This document shows positions 42,889 to 55,539 of a stretch of DNA of 64,000 nt, in pieces. The translations under genes were made by a program, and so were the position numbers. Numbering within the stretch: the first letter of the stretch is position 1; the number at the start of each line of letters is the position of its first letter. The notes beneath the pieces are model-generated. The model saw only the letters and a list, made by a program, of their open reading frames with translations. It had not been told where the DNA came from and ran no database searches. Origin of the DNA: Gentiana macrophylla (lineage: Eukaryota; Streptophyta; Magnoliopsida; Gentianales; Gentianaceae); the NCBI GenBank assembly GCA_026214975.1, contig CM047805.1, positions 192,891,620 to 192,955,619 on the forward strand, read 5' to 3'.

Positions 42889-43680
42889 AATGAAAAGAAA
42901 ACAAAGGAGACGGCGGCGGCGGCACCACCACCGCCATATCGGCGCCGGGCAATGCCGGGCGGCCTTCGGCCGCCAAAGAATCGCCGGCACCACCACCCTT
43001 CCCTTCTTGTTTTGTTTTGTGCATCTTTATGATTCAATATGGTCCATACTTGTGATTTCTCTTTGTTTAGTTGACGTCATGTGACTCACCAATGACTCAA
43101 ATAGTTTGTCTTTGGAAAGCCATGTGGCATCACCCAATTTGTTGGGAAGAAATAGGTTTTGGTTATTAACCAAATCTAGGTGATTCCAAATTTTTGGAAT
43201 AGGCCTAGGCCTCTTCCAAAATATTTGATTTTAGAAAATGCCTAAGAGCCTAGGCCTTCTCAAAAAATATTTGATTTTTGGAAAGAGCCCATGATGCCTT
43301 TAATTTTGGTTTGGACCAAACCAAATGCATTAAGAATCAAAAGGAAGAAACAAAAGAGACCACTTGATTTTAATTTTATTTAAAATAGTTTAAATTTGAA
43401 AAATTGAAATTTTAAAGTTATTAATTAATTAAACGTTAAATAATTAATTGATTGGATGCTTCAATGACGCAAGTAGTTCAAATTTAAATTTTATCTTTTT
43501 CATAAGATATTGATTGTATGGATTAGATAGTATATAATATGATTATATATATGGACCCCGATTGATCATGGACTCGACCAATAGGATAGATGTGAATGCT
43601 TTATTTTCTGTTGTTTTTATTGTTGTCCTAGGACGTTATGAAGAACATGACCTAGTTTTATTTTTTCATTATCACATTCC
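42889..43680 (+). mobile_element. Fragment of the 6409-23370 Copia-type family, opposite orientation
   Basis: The GC-rich module (42896-43005), the CATGTGAC and TTTGGTT blocks, the CCTAGGCC-containing stretch and the GGACCCCGATTGATCATGG landmark follow in the same order as the minus strand of 13690 down to 12690. It joins the preceding inverted LTR piece abruptly at 42888. Confidence 0.75.
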
Positions 43681-43904
43681 CGTTAGCTCACCTGTAATAG
43701 GCCTATCCCCGAACCCTAGGGTCCACTGGGGTCTAATAAGGGACAAGCCGGCGATCCACCGCCCAAGTTCTAAAACTCCAAAAAACAACTGAGGGAACAA
43801 ATGCTTTTTCCAAACGTCACCAAAACAAAAGAAAACAACATCATTTAATTTTATAATGTCGGAACAACCAAAAATCAAAACAAGCTAAAACCAAAACTTG
43901 ACAA

Positions 43905-44029
43905 CTATGCTGCCATTTCAACATTGAACTCTTCATCAATTCTCTTTCCCAGCACAGCCTCCAAGGTTACCAAGCTTACCTCACTACTCTGGTGTCCATC
44001 AAGAGATTTCACAAACGTGTGAGCTAAAA
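43905..44029 (-). pseudogene. Exon-like gene fragment (unknown)
   Basis: After a good acceptor (CTATTTTTAG) near 44024, the minus strand is open for about 39 codons (HTFVKSLDGHQSSEVS, then LVTLEAVLGKRIDEEF, then NVEMAA) and ends at TAG 43905-43907. The composition is protein-like. I cannot name the family. The Athila element at 44231 lies just upstream in the gene's direction and would have cut any such gene. It may also be chance or part of an unrecognised element. Confidence 0.25.
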
Positions 44030-44230
44030 ATAGCCAGTGAGTTCCGGTGTGTGCCCGTGAATCTTTATATACAAAATAATAGTTACAAAACCGTTAAAAT
44101 GTTACAATAGAAGGCTTTTCCTTACCCTGTATATAATAGTAATTAATAACATTGCAAAAAAAACATGATAATTTGCAAAGGATATAAATGTCAAGTAATT
44201 TATCGAATTTAAGTCTATTAATTCGCTTGA

Positions 44231-45724
44231 TGTTCGTTGAAAACGTGTTTTAAATTTATATTATCGGAACACCCCAAGTATAAGGTACGTAGTATAAGGT
44301 GTTGCCGAGTAGTCGCCCTAAGGAGATAAATGCGGTTGTCGATTAAGATATAACTCCTAAGTCGGTTATGTCACGAATCTAAGAACTAAAACAGAAAGCG
44401 AGAAATAAAAACAAGCGAAAATAAGAAAAGCGGCAAGATGGACGGCGTGCGCTGCTATCATGGACGGCGTCGACTATGAACGACAACAAGAAAAAATCTG
44501 AAAACTAGGGTTTGTAAAACTAGAACTTAAAACTAACGTTGAAGCAAAGCGATTTTTGTATCAAATTATAAAGGGAGACAAGAGAACACCTAGAATCTAT
44601 CACTCAACAATCAAACAACGATTTATGATTCGAATACGATTTTATTGGTATGATCAATCACGAAACCGACTAAATTCCTTTAGATCAATTTCTAGGGTTT
44701 GTTTACTTTTCCAAGAAAAAACAAATAACATTCATCACAAGATCAACAATTCGTTCCCAAATTGTAATACCCAACTAACGATATATGATTCCTCAAAACA
44801 TCATCAATTGTATCGATTGAATTAAACCTATTGTTGAATCATATTTCCATAAAAATTCAAACAACATAGAAGTTCATTGACATTCCTATCTAATGAAACT
44901 CTTAACCAATAGATCGGGATTCAAACGATAAATAAAACAAAGTATTCAAAATCATAACTAAAGATAAACTAACAAATCATGGTTGTGATGACGTTGATGT
45001 GATATCCTCCGGTTGTTCCACTGCTATGCGTTTAGCCAACAATCATGTTGTTAGACATAATCATTGGAATGGAGAGATACATCTTTGACTCTCCTCTTCG
45101 AATAATGCGGCTGCTAGGGTTTGTTATGAGTGAATGATGCGTATGGGATGTCCCCTAGGGTTTAGTACACGCTGCTATTTATAGGATTTTAGGTCGGCTA
45201 GGGTTAAGTCGGCACTGGACGCCCGTCCAAGGTCATGGACGCTCGTTCATTTATTTGGACGGAGATTCAGACGCTTCGTTCGACTTACGTCCCGAAGACT
45301 CAGTATATAAAATATGACTCTGGGCGCTTCATGGACGCTTGATTCACTCCTGGACGCTAAATGCGGATCGGTGGGCGCCCGTCCAATATCTTTGAGGATC
45401 GGATTTCTTCATAGTTATCCATTCTTCTTCAAGCCAATTCCATATTTATCTCTTATAATTCGAATTGAGCCTCATTTATCCTCTTTATGCACTCGAAATT
45501 AAGCATCTACATAATAGATAAAACATGGAAAACATGTAGTCATCCCCAAATAATAATAATTCAATAAATTTAACACATAAAAGCGCCCAAATTACACTTT
45601 TGACACTTCTAAACCCATTATTCAAATTCACGCCTTAAACATATAATTTTCTCTAAAAATTACTAAAATACGAAAGATATTGTTCTCTAATAATGCGATA
45701 AAAACCATAAATTTCACGAGAACA
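44231..45724 (-). repeat. 3' LTR of the Athila element
   Basis: 1494 bp. Putative TATA box on the minus strand (CCTATAAATAG, about 45175-45185). GC-rich palindromes lie upstream of it (to the right): TGGACGCCCGTCCA at 45216-45229, TGGACGCTCGTTCA at 45236-45249, TGGGCGCCCGTCCA at 45372-45385. Confidence 0.95.
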
Positions 45725-45740
45725 ACTCCCCACACTTGAA
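45725..45740 (-). other. Polypurine tract of the Athila element
   Basis: The minus strand reads CAAGTGTGGGGAGT before the LTR start TGTTCTCG. Confidence 0.85.
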
Positions 45741-47100
45741 CTTTTGTTCGTCCCGGACAAAACAATCAAAACTATAGCTCAACTTTCATGCACTCCACAT
45801 AGATCTCTAACTCACGTAACAAAAGATACAACAACTATAGCCAACAATACCATCACAGAGATAGATTCAGTGTATGTGTGACAAGCCCTTCTCAAATTTA
45901 ACAAGCCTTTGAAGAAATATCCTCTCGAGAAATTCCAATGACTATCCTAAGTACTGCGATAATAGCTTCACACTAAGCCTTCCCACGCACTCAGTAGGAT
46001 AATCCCCACAGCATATCATGCGGTTCTACTGGGTATAAGATCCATGATAACAAAGACTTAACTTTTATTTTTACTCATATTCATCATTTTTCAAAATTTT
46101 TTCAAATTAACGCAAATCAGAGTAAGCTTTTACCCGTCATAGTAGAGCAGGACATTTCGCGATAATCCCCTACCTACTCAAATCATAAGGTAGCTATAAA
46201 CTGGTATCGTGAGCTTACGGTCATCATAGTGGTATAGGACATACGTGGTATACCCTACCTCACTCAAATCATTAACCGACTTTCGACAAACGTATTTATT
46301 ATGATTCACTACTTATTCATTTTTTCCAGACATAAGTTACATCTCACTTATCACATTCAAACTTTATGATATTCACAACACATGGTCTAACTAAGGTGTC
46401 ACTATACTGGCCTTCCTAAGATAAATCATCAAAATAATGAAAGGATATAGTTCAAAAATCTTGTGCTTCAAAATCAAAGGCTCTCGTGAACGTGAAAAAC
46501 GAATACTATCTCCATAAAAGTAAAGACACGCTATAATTATCTCACTAAGTCACATACTATCATCGTTAGAAAACTACAACTAGCAAGCATTTAGTTTCAA
46601 TCACACGCTCGAGATTCACAAAAATTTAAATTATTTAAATTTGCTCGAAATTAACTCATATTACCAGATATAGCATGAAAACATACCCATGTTACCCCCC
46701 CACACTTAAATCACATTATGTCCTCAGAATGTGCAAATAAAAATAATAATAAAAAACTTAAGTGGTTTCAACAGTGGTTGTCGGATGAAAGTTGGCAGAG
46801 GTCGAATTTGGAGCATGAATGGACCGCTACAACTTGAATGGACAACACTGGACATAAAAGCTTCATGAAACTCGCTCAAAAATATACGCAACACTCGACA
46901 TACCATATAATCTCGGGTACAAAGGGTATATGAATAAACATAAACGAAACATTCACCAACTCGTAGGAACACAACATCTTACTCAAACAACCAAGGTACT
47001 ACTCCTACAACTGAAATAGAAATAGCTTACTTAAAGAGAAAAGAAACAAAGCTAGGTTGCCTCTAGAAAGCGCTCTTTTTATGTCATTAGCTTGACATAC
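45741..47100 (-). other. Post-pol non-coding region of the Athila element
   Basis: No open frame of note. At 46690-46735 the minus strand has CATTCTGAGGACATAATG followed by TTTAAGTGTGGGGGGGT, the Athila post-pol landmark with an internal purine tract. Confidence 0.7.
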
Positions 47101-47150
47101 TCTTCAAAGTCAACCCGGTCGGGCCACTTTGGCTTAAATCGACCACCTCA

Positions 47151-48450
47151 TCATCGAATCGAGTGAAGGACCGAGGTTTTACCACAACCTCCACAAGTGA
47201 AATGCCCTACCAAGTTTTTTAACTTGGCTCTCCAGACAGCACTGACTTTCGTCTTTGTCTCAACTTTTCCTACATGTGGCACCAGCGGAATGATAGGTTC
47301 AGGAATCGTGGTAGAAGCTTCTTTAAGGGTAAGAATGTCATCATTCGAAGCAAAGAATTCGGATGGAATCTCGTCACAATTCAGCACATCAGGCACGTCA
47401 ACCAACTTTTGAAAGTATATGACCTCAGGTACTTCATAAGGTTGGCCAAAATACTTTTTCAATCTGTGACCGTTCACTTTAAAAGGTTGACCGCTGTACC
47501 CTTTCAAGGAAATCGCTCCTCCCGGATGAACCCGACAATTTCAAAGGGTCCGGACCATCATCGGACTTAAGCTTGCCAGCAAACAGATGTAATCTGGTGT
47601 TGTAAAGTAAAGCCATCTCTCCTACCTTGAAATCTCTGTCCTTTATTTTAGCATCATGGAGCGCTTTCGTTCTTTCCTTGCTCAGCTTGGCATTCTCGTA
47701 GGCCCTGAGTCTGAATTCATCGAGCTCATGCGATTGCGATAATCTTTTCTCGCCACAGTGGCTATCGAAGTTTAAGTATTTAATAGCCCGATAAGCTTTG
47801 TGCTCGGCTTTCGACGGGTAGATGGCATGCCTTGCCATAAACCATTTGAAAGGCGACGTACCCATAGGGGTCTTGAGCGCGAGACGATAAGCCCAGTCGT
47901 CGTCCAACTTCGGACTCAATTGGATCTATTAGAATTCACCGTTTTCTCCAAAATCCGCTTTAGACTCCTGTTGCTTACCTCGACTTGACCCTTTGGTTTG
48001 GGGTGGTATGGTGTACCAATCTTATGCTTGACACCATATCTTTCAAGAATTTTATCCCGGTGCATTACAAAAATGCGATCCTTCATCACCGATAAGGGCT
48101 CAGGACGACCAAATCTAGTAAAGATATTCTTTTGCAAGAATTTCTTTACAACTTTGTGATCATTGGTTTGGGTGGCTATAGCCTCTACCCACTTGGAAAC
48201 ATAGTCAACGCGAGACTAGGATATATTTATTACCGCATACGATGATGGGAAAGGTCCCATGAAATCGATGCCCCACACGTCGAAGACTTCACATTCCAAG
48301 ATAGGCCTCAAAGGCATCTCCATCCTATTATCGAGCCTCCTACTCTTTGACATCTGTCACGGCCTTTGCAAAAGGTTTGGCGTCTTTGAGCAGTCGGCCC
48401 GGTAAAATCCAGCTTGAAGGATCTTTCATAGCAGTCTTTGGTGCTCCGTA
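47151..48450 (-). pseudogene. Athila integrase and C-terminal tail, broken
   Basis: The frame 48137-47916 holds the core end: [17 protein letters not shown] (second catalytic Asp region, altered), [20 protein letters not shown] and [14 protein letters not shown] (catalytic Glu region). The next frame (47919-47479) has DDDWAYRLALKTPMGTSPF and GEKRLSQSHELDEFRLRAYE, then FKVGEMALLYNTRLHLFAGK, the module linking integrase to its GPY/F end. The last frame (47507-47151) has KVNGHRLKKYFGQP, the Athila polyprotein end. Frameshifts and stops separate all three; upstream of 48137 only fragments remain. Confidence 0.85.
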
Positions 48451-48699
48451 GTGTCCACCAGCGGGACCACTATGACATTGCTCTAAGATATCCAGTTGTT
48501 CATGTTCGAACACACCTTCTAAGCAACCCGTCTTTGCGGACTTTAAACAAATGTGGATCCTCCCATACGAGATACTTCAAGTCAGCTTTGAAAAACTTCT
48601 TCTTTTCACGATCGTCATCTCTTCTAAATGCCCGATCGCTAAGTAATTGGCGTAATCGACATACCACGGCCTCACATTCTCTAGTCGCATTAATTGCTC

Positions 48700-50123
48700 G
48701 ATCGGAAAGTCAATGCCTATTTCCTTAGTGTCTTCGTCACCCTCGTGCACTAGGCGAGATAAGTGATCGGCTACAACATTTTCGCTACCCTTCTTATCCT
48801 TAATTTCAAGGTCAATTCTGTAGAATCGTAATCCATCTCAGTAACCTTGGTTTAGCATCTGCTTTTTCCATAAGGTAGCGTAACGTATTTGCATGATCTG
48901 TCCAAACCACAACTCGAGACCCAAGAAGGTAACTTGAAACTTATCCATAGCGTAAAGCATTGCTAGGAATTCTTTCTCTGTAGTGGTGTAGTTACACCGA
49001 AGTGGGTTCAAAGTTCGGCTCGCATAGTAGATTGGTGCGAACTTCTTATCAATCCTCGCCTTACTAAGCTGCGCCTATAGCGTAGTTAGAGGCATCGCAC
49101 ATGAGTTCGAAAGGTTTAGTCGATCGGGCGCGATCAAAATGGGGGCTTTGGTTAACTTATCCTTTAAGCATTTGAAAGGCGCCTACACGCATCATCAAAC
49201 ACGAACTCTACTTCTTCTTTCAAAGAGTTGGATAAGCGGCTTTGCTATAGTCGAAAAATCTTTAATAAAACGCCGATAGAAGCCTACATGTCCCGGGAAT
49301 CCTCGTACCTCCTTAAGCTGTCTTTGGATATGACATTTTCTCAATGGCCTCTCCTTTAGCCCTATCCACCTGAATACCTTCACTGGACAACTTGTGTCCC
49401 AAAACAATCCTCGTCAACTAGAAAATGGCATTTCTCCCGATTAAGCACCAAATTTTCTCAACACATCATTTGGAGTACCATATCTAGATTCTTTAAGATC
49501 TCATCAAAGCGCCGCCATAGGCGAGAAGTCATCCATGAAGACCTCCATGCATTGTTCCACTAGTCCATCAAAATGGCTAACATGCACCGTTGAAAAGTTG
49601 CGGGTGCATTGCATAGGCGAATGGCATTCTGCGGAAGGCAAAAGTATCGAGATGGACACGTAAGCGTGGTCTTTCCTGGTCATTAGGATCGATGGCTATC
49701 CGGAAGTACCCGGAATATCCATCGAGAAAACAATAATATTTGTGACCACTCGGTCTTTCAATTAGTTGGTCAATGAAGGGTAAGGAAATGATCTTTTGCG
49801 GTGACTTCGTTCAATCTGCGATAATCAATGCGAGACCACTTATAACTTGATCACAAGGCGTAAAGCAATTTCCTCCTTTTTCATTTTTTTCACGGTAATA
49901 CCCCCTTCTTTGGCACAACTTGAGTAGGGCTAACCCACTCACTGTCGGCGATGGCATAAATAATCCCCATATCAAGCCATTTGATGATCTCCTTTTTGAC
50001 AACCTCCTGCATATGCGGATTCAGACCTTCTTTGCGGTTGTCGACCTTTTTTCGCTCCTTCCTCCGTTCGGATCTTATGCATGCATACATCCTGGTGATC
50101 CTCCGATATCGCCCACCTGCCAT
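48700..50123 (-). pseudogene. Athila reverse transcriptase and RNase H, broken
   Basis: The RT start is seen in 50123-49890 (LNPHMQEVVKKEIIKWLDMG, then WVSPTQVVPKKG). The thumb/connection is in 49407-49195 (RQLKEVRGFPGHVGFYRRFI). The palm with the YxDD motif lies between them in sequence without a continuous frame. RNase H sequence follows at about 48800-49150, in short broken pieces. Multiple stops and frameshifts mean no active enzyme. Confidence 0.8.
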
Positions 50124-50950
50124 CCGAACGCGAGGATATGTTTCTCCAGCACTTTGATCAATTTTGCCTCTTGCTCAGGCTCGAGCTTAGATGAGATGAT
50201 TAGGGGCAACTTATCACCGTCTTTAAGAAAGATGTATTTTAGATGCTGCGGAAGTGGTTTCAACTCTAAGTCGCAGGTGGTTGGTCGATACTCGATTTTA
50301 ACAGACCACCTCTTTCTTTTTAGTGAGGACCGGTTGGTGAAGAACACTTCATCTTCTGGGGTGTTATCGAGAAGGTATTGAATAACGTCATCAAAAGGGA
50401 TCTCCCTGTCAGCTTCCGTTTTCCTTTTGCGATGTGCAATCATCTTCTTAAGCTCTTCTTCTTCAAGTTCATCTGCAAGTTGCTCCCAATCATCCAACTC
50501 CCAATGGGTAGCTTCTCTCCAGAACTCGATTTCATCCCAACTTCCCATTAAAACTTCCTCTCCTGCAAGGTTAAAGTCTGCCTGATTGAGCTCCTTCAGA
50601 TCACTACTGCTCATTCCTGGAATGTCCCACATTTTCTGTTCACTTATAGGCTCAGTATGCGCAAGTTGTTGAGACAGCTCTACAGTGACTACAGCTCTTG
50701 AACAGTTGTTTTCCTCTTCTTCGTGATTTATGACATCCAGGGCTTCTGTCTCTGCGAGCTCTTCATCAGGGTCAGATTCATCCCCATAAATTGCCTCAAT
50801 GAATGAAATTCCAACCGGGGATTCTTTGAACTTTTACCTTGCTCGATGGAAATGGAAGTGTCTCCTATTCTCAAGGTAATTTGGCCAGTGTGGAAGTCAA
50901 TGGTGGCAGCAGCGGTGTCCAAGAAAGGCCGGCCTAGGATCAGGGGCATT
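50075..50950 (-). pseudogene. Athila protease end and RT-leading region
   Basis: 50949-50728 carries MPLILGRPFLDTAAATIDFH, the conserved end of the aspartic protease. The frame 50632-50075 has LKPLPQHLKYIFLKDGDKLP, LIISSKLEPEQEAKLIKVLE and HILAFGWQVGDIGG, the segment that precedes RT in Athila. That frame has no stop over 185 codons, but it then shifts before RT. Confidence 0.85.
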
Positions 50951-51420
50951 TCCTTGTCGATTGGTAGTCCAATATAACTTGATCGGTTGGAAACACCAAT
51001 TGTTTAACATGGGTAAGGACATTGTTAACGCAACCGGCCGCTAAGCGGCTAGATTTGTCCACCAATCAAGAGAGACGGGCGCTCCCTTAGCCTTTTGTCC
51101 AGCCCGAGACTTTTGCAGATGTTCAAAGGCATCACATTAACAGAGGCACGAGTCGCATAAGACATTGTGGAGCGTGCGGCCTTCGATCATGCAAGAGATC
51201 GAAGGTCGTCCGGGTCACCACGTTTTATTGCAATGCTCGAGAAATTGCCGAGCATTCTTCGTTTAGCACTTCATCCGCCATTCCTTTCGACTTCTTCTTA
51301 CTTCCACAGCGTCCTTAAGAAACTTGGAGCATTTAGGCATCTCGATTAACACTTCGGCAAGAGGCATAGTCACCATGGTTTCTCTAGCGCTTCCTCACTC
51401 CATCGTAAGTTTTATCGAGT

Positions 51421-53179
51421 TCAAAGTATTCTCATTTTTCTTTCTTTGGATAAGGAAGGGTTTTGGATGATTGATTGGAATTTGATTTTTAATGGCTTCA
51501 TCCTCCTTATCCTTCCATCGACAAACTTTTCAGCTTTCTTTTTAGTCAGGGGTTCGGCCATCTGACTATTCTTTTCAACATCCTCATCACTTCCTCCCGA
51601 AGAATCGTTATCATTCAGCTCTCGCTCACTGTCGCTTTCTTCGGTATTTGTCTGCTGCTTATCCCCTCCTGAACTCATGGCGTCAGGAGGGGCTACTCGC
51701 TTCCGGCGACTTCTCGGGTCCAACTTTCTTTCGCTTCTAAGTGTAAGCGCATTCAACTCCTCCTCTTGTCCATAATTCCTTTGCGGTGTGATGGCATTCT
51801 GAGCACTTACTTACGCCTTAGGATTTTTATCTGTGTAACTCGGCGGTCTTCCTTGGGGCTGCTTGCTTGTTGATCGACCATCGGCCAATCTGTCTCTCTA
51901 TCGCCTTTTGACCGGTGGCTAGTGCTTGCACCATATCTACTAGCTCATCGAATTTCTTTTGAGAGATAGAGGTGGGCTGTGGATTTGGCGCTTGAGCCCA
52001 ATTGCCTTGGGGCTTTTGATTGTTGGAGTTGAAGGGTCGGTTGAATTGGATCGCCAGGTGGCGTATAATAAGCTGTTTTCGGATTTCGGAAAAGTTACGG
52101 TTTGGATTATAGCTTGATTGACCGAATTTTGATTGAAATTACGAAAAGTTTGATTTTGGTTGCCTATCGCATTTACTTCATCTCCGTTCTCATTGCTCGC
52201 TGCGTTCCCGGAAGACTCATATCCATTGATCCATCCATTCTTTGCATTTGTAAATTAGCCATCTGTTGGTTTATCATTTCTACTTGAGCAACCAACACGT
52301 GTCACAGGATCGCACAATGATTTCCTCTTATCTTCCTCAACATGGGTCTTCCCAGAGGTTGACCACATGTTGTTCTTGGCAATTGTTTCAGCTACCCTAT
52401 AGGCGACATCATCTCCTCCGCCGAGAGAAAAGATCCATGAGTGTGGAGTCTAGATAATCTCTATTGGGTTGAGTAACACCACGATAGAATAATTCTAGGA
52501 GCTCATGTCGAGTGTATCCATGGTTAGGGCATTTCCTCATTAACAAATTCAACCTTTCCCAGGCCTTTCCTACGCTTTCTCCTTCTAATTGCTCAAAATT
52601 AGCTATATCACGTTTAAGGCCCATTATCGTTCCAGGTGAAAGCGAATTTGAGCGAAGGCTCTTTTAACATCGGCCTAGGTATGGAGAGAGTGATGGGGTA
52701 AGGATTTGAACCATCTGTTTGCTTCACCTTTTAAAGCAAGCGGGAAAAGTTTCGACTTAACAATCTCGAGAATCAACACCGGATAGTGGCACGCTTCGCA
52801 AATTTGAACAAAAGTGGACAAGAAGTCATGAGGATCTTCTTGGCGGTGCCATGAAAAGAGCTATTTTGGACCGGTCCAACCACTCCATTTTTCGGATCGA
52901 AATGCGCTTGGCCCATATCTCGGAGGTCGAATAGGTCTATGCCCCTCCAGGAAGTCTTGGTTAAGATAAGGGCATAGGGGTCTTGATTTATTTGGGCTTC
53001 TTTGGGCTTGATGGAGTTGTTGCAAGCTGGTTTTGTAGCCCCGCTTGTTGATTCTGTTGTTGTTGTAACAAGCTTGTATTTGTTGAAGGAGCCGATTTGG
53101 TGAGCTTGAGGTCCGGATTTTGATTTGGGAGGGCTGGATTAGGAGGAACTAGATCCGGATTTTGAACTGGGTCGACCAT
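51421..53179 (-). pseudogene. Athila gag, broken
   Basis: 53179-52988 is a Pro/Gln-rich N-terminal region (NPALPNQNPDLKLT). 52624-52409 holds the capsid core (NFEQLEGESVGKAWERLNLL, then PNHGYTRHELLELFYRGV). 51756-51421 holds MNALTLRSERKL, the Athila gag-protease linker normally reading NAxTLRSG, followed by an acidic Ser-rich stretch (ESDSERELNDNDSSGGSD). The regions are separated by stops and frameshifts. Confidence 0.85.
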
Positions 53180-54016
53180 GATGTCTAGATCGGAAAAAGC
53201 CTTCTTCTTAGGATGGACCGTTCGGTTCGGATCAAAGAGGAGAGGTCCTTCTTGCTCTGGTTTGCATAAACCAGGAGGACAACAGAGAGGTCAACACGAC
53301 TAAAAGTCGAGGTTGTGAAGAGTTAACCTTGGAATACAAGGCGAGAGATGAAAAGAAAAGAACAAGAAAGATAGACGGACGGGCGTTGAGAATCGTGTGA
53401 GCAGCGTCTGTCTCAGAGAAGTTCCAGGGCGGGCGTACGATACAATAGGCGCGCCTGCGGTGTACTAAAAAAGCGATCAGAGGCGTTTTACTAAACAAGC
53501 GGGCGTTTGGATGACCAGGCGCTTCGTTTGACGATAAGAAATGATAAAAGGAAATTTTTCAGAATGGACGAGCGTCTGTATGATTGGACGTTTGTTCAAA
53601 AGCTGAAAAAACGAGGATCAGAGCAGAAAAACAACAGGAAACAGAGGATAAACAAACTGAGACTAAGGAAAACAAAATTAATCCAAAACCTAAGAAAGTT
53701 ACTAACTAGAGAAACTATACCTACGAAAAATTAAAAAAAACAAGAAAAACACTAAGACGGTAAAAAAAAAAAAAACGTGTTGAAATCTTCTAGGGCCAAA
53801 AAGGAGGGGAAAACAGTGGATTTTGACCTCGAAAACGCACTGAACGGCCTACGGCCGTTCACCACGTCGTCGGCGTCGGGCGAGCTTTCGAATTGGGGTC
53901 CTGCGTTCCAAAGCGGACACTCGAGCGAAAGTTATGGTCAAAATACTACCGCGTGCCCTAACGACCCCTTTTGACACGAGAAAATTGTCCTAAATAGAAT
54001 CCGACAACCGTTACCG
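53180..54016 (-). other. Leader of the Athila element
   Basis: Between PBS and gag. It holds several GC-rich words related to the LTR palindromes (GACGGACGGGCG near 53372, GGGCGGGCGTACG near 53430, ATAGGCGCGCCTGC near 53445, GGACGAGCGTC near 53565). The open frames here are short and carry no known domain. Confidence 0.6.
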
Positions 54017-54042
54017 AGTCCCCGGCAACGGCGCCAAAAACT
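54017..54042 (-). other. Primer binding site, Asp-tRNA type
   Basis: The minus strand reads TTTTTGGCGCCGTTGCCGGG after the LTR end CGAACA with a short spacer. Confidence 0.9.
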
Positions 54043-55534
54043 TGTTCGTTGAAAGCGTGTTTTAAATTTATATTATCGGAACACCCCAAGTATAAGGTAC
54101 GTAGTATAAGGTGTTGCCGAGTCGTCTAAGGAATAAATGACGGTTGTCGATTAAGATATAACTCCTAAGTCGGTTATGTCACGAATCTAAGAACTAAAGC
54201 GAAGCGAGAAATAAAAACAAGCGAAAATAAGAAAGCAGACAAGATGGACGGAAGGCGCTATTATGACGACGGCGTCGACTATAAACGACAACGAAAAGTG
54301 CGAGAAAACTAGGGTTTGTAAAACTAGAACTTAAAACTAACGTTGAAGCAAACGATTTTTGTATCAAATTATAAAGGGGAGACAGTAGAACACCTAGAAT
54401 CTATCACTCAACAATCAAACAACCAGTTTATGATTCGAATACAGTTTTATTGGTATGATCAATCACGAAACCGACTAAATTCCTTTAGATCAATTTCTAG
54501 GGTTTGTTTACTTTTCCAAGAAAAACAAATAACATTCATCACAAGATCAACAATTCGTTCCCAAATTGTAATACCCAACTAACGATATATGATTCCTCAA
54601 AACATCATCAATTGTATCGATTGAATTAAACCTATTGTTGAATCATATTTCCATAAAAATTCAAACAACATAGAAGTTCATTGACATTCCTATCTAATGA
54701 AACTCTTAACCAATAGATCGGGATTAAAACGATAAATAAAACAAAGTATTCAAAATCATAACTAAAGATAAACTAACAAATCATGGTTGTGATAGCGTTG
54801 ATGTGATATCCTCCGGTTGTTCCACTTGCTATGCGTTTAGCCAACAATCATGTTGTTAGACATAATCATTGGAATGGAGAGATACATCTTTGACTCTCCT
54901 CTCTTGAATAATCGCGGCTGCTAGGGTTTGTTATGAGTGAATGATGCGTATGGGATGTCCTCAGGGTTTAGTACACGCTTTGCTATTTATAGGATTTTAG
55001 GTCGGCTAGGGTTAAGTCGGCCTTTGGGCGCCCGTCCAAGGTCATGGGACGCTCGTTCATTTATTTGGACGGAGATTCGAGACGCGCCCGTTAAACTTAC
55101 GTCCGAAGACTCTGTATGTAAAATATGACTCTGGACGCTTCATGGACGCTTGATTCACTCTGGGCGCTAAATGCGGATCGGTGGGCGCCCCGTCCAATAT
55201 CCGAGGATCGGATTTCTTCATAGTTATGCATTCTTCTTCAAGCCAATTCCATATTTATCTCTTATAATTCGAATTGAGCCTCATTTATCCTCTTTATGCA
55301 CTCGAAATTAAGCATCTACATAATAGATAAAACATGGAAAACATGTAGTCATCCCCAAATAATAATAATTCAATAAATTTAACACATAAAAGCGCCCAAA
55401 TTACACTTTTGACACTTCTAAACCCATTATTCAAATTCACGCCTTAAACATATAATTTTCTCTAAAAATTACTAAAATACGAAAGATATTGTTCTCTAAT
55501 AATGCGATAAAAACCATAAATTTCACCGAGAACA
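54043..55534 (-). repeat. 5' LTR of the Athila element
   Basis: 1492 bp. It matches 44231-45724 almost exactly over long stretches, with differences concentrated in short GC- or GA-rich patches. The TATA box on the minus strand is near 54983-54993, with palindromes such as TGGGCGCCCGTCCA at 55025-55038 upstream of it. Confidence 0.95.
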
Positions 55535-55539
55535 CTTGA

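Larger units (their letters stand above)
44231..55534 (-). mobile_element. Full-length Athila-lineage Ty3 retrotransposon, TSD CTTGA
   Basis: LTRs 44231-45724 and 54043-55534 (TGTTCGTTGAAA...CGAGAACA), flanked by CTTGA at 44226-44230 and 55535-55539. The PBS (TTTTTGGCGCCGTTGCCGGG on the minus strand) is adjacent to the right LTR, and a PPT with GTGTGGGGAG is adjacent to the left LTR. Between them the gag, protease, RT, RNase H and integrase regions can be followed in order on the minus strand, all broken by stops and frameshifts. About 1.4 kb between pol and the 3' LTR has no open frame, so an env-like gene is absent. Confidence 0.95.

Noticed and set aside
45741..47100. env-like gene of an endogenous retrovirus type
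   Set aside because: Some Athila elements have an env-like frame here, but no open frame or membrane-protein pattern is visible.
47197..47570. Plus-strand frames of 71 and 98 codons
   Set aside because: Antisense shadows of the Athila polyprotein end on the minus strand.
49920..50381. 153-codon plus-strand frame
   Set aside because: Antisense shadow of the Athila protease/RT-leading frame.
52988..53179. Separate Gln-rich gene
   Set aside because: Its position directly upstream of the capsid region fits the N-terminal part of Athila gag rather than an independent gene.
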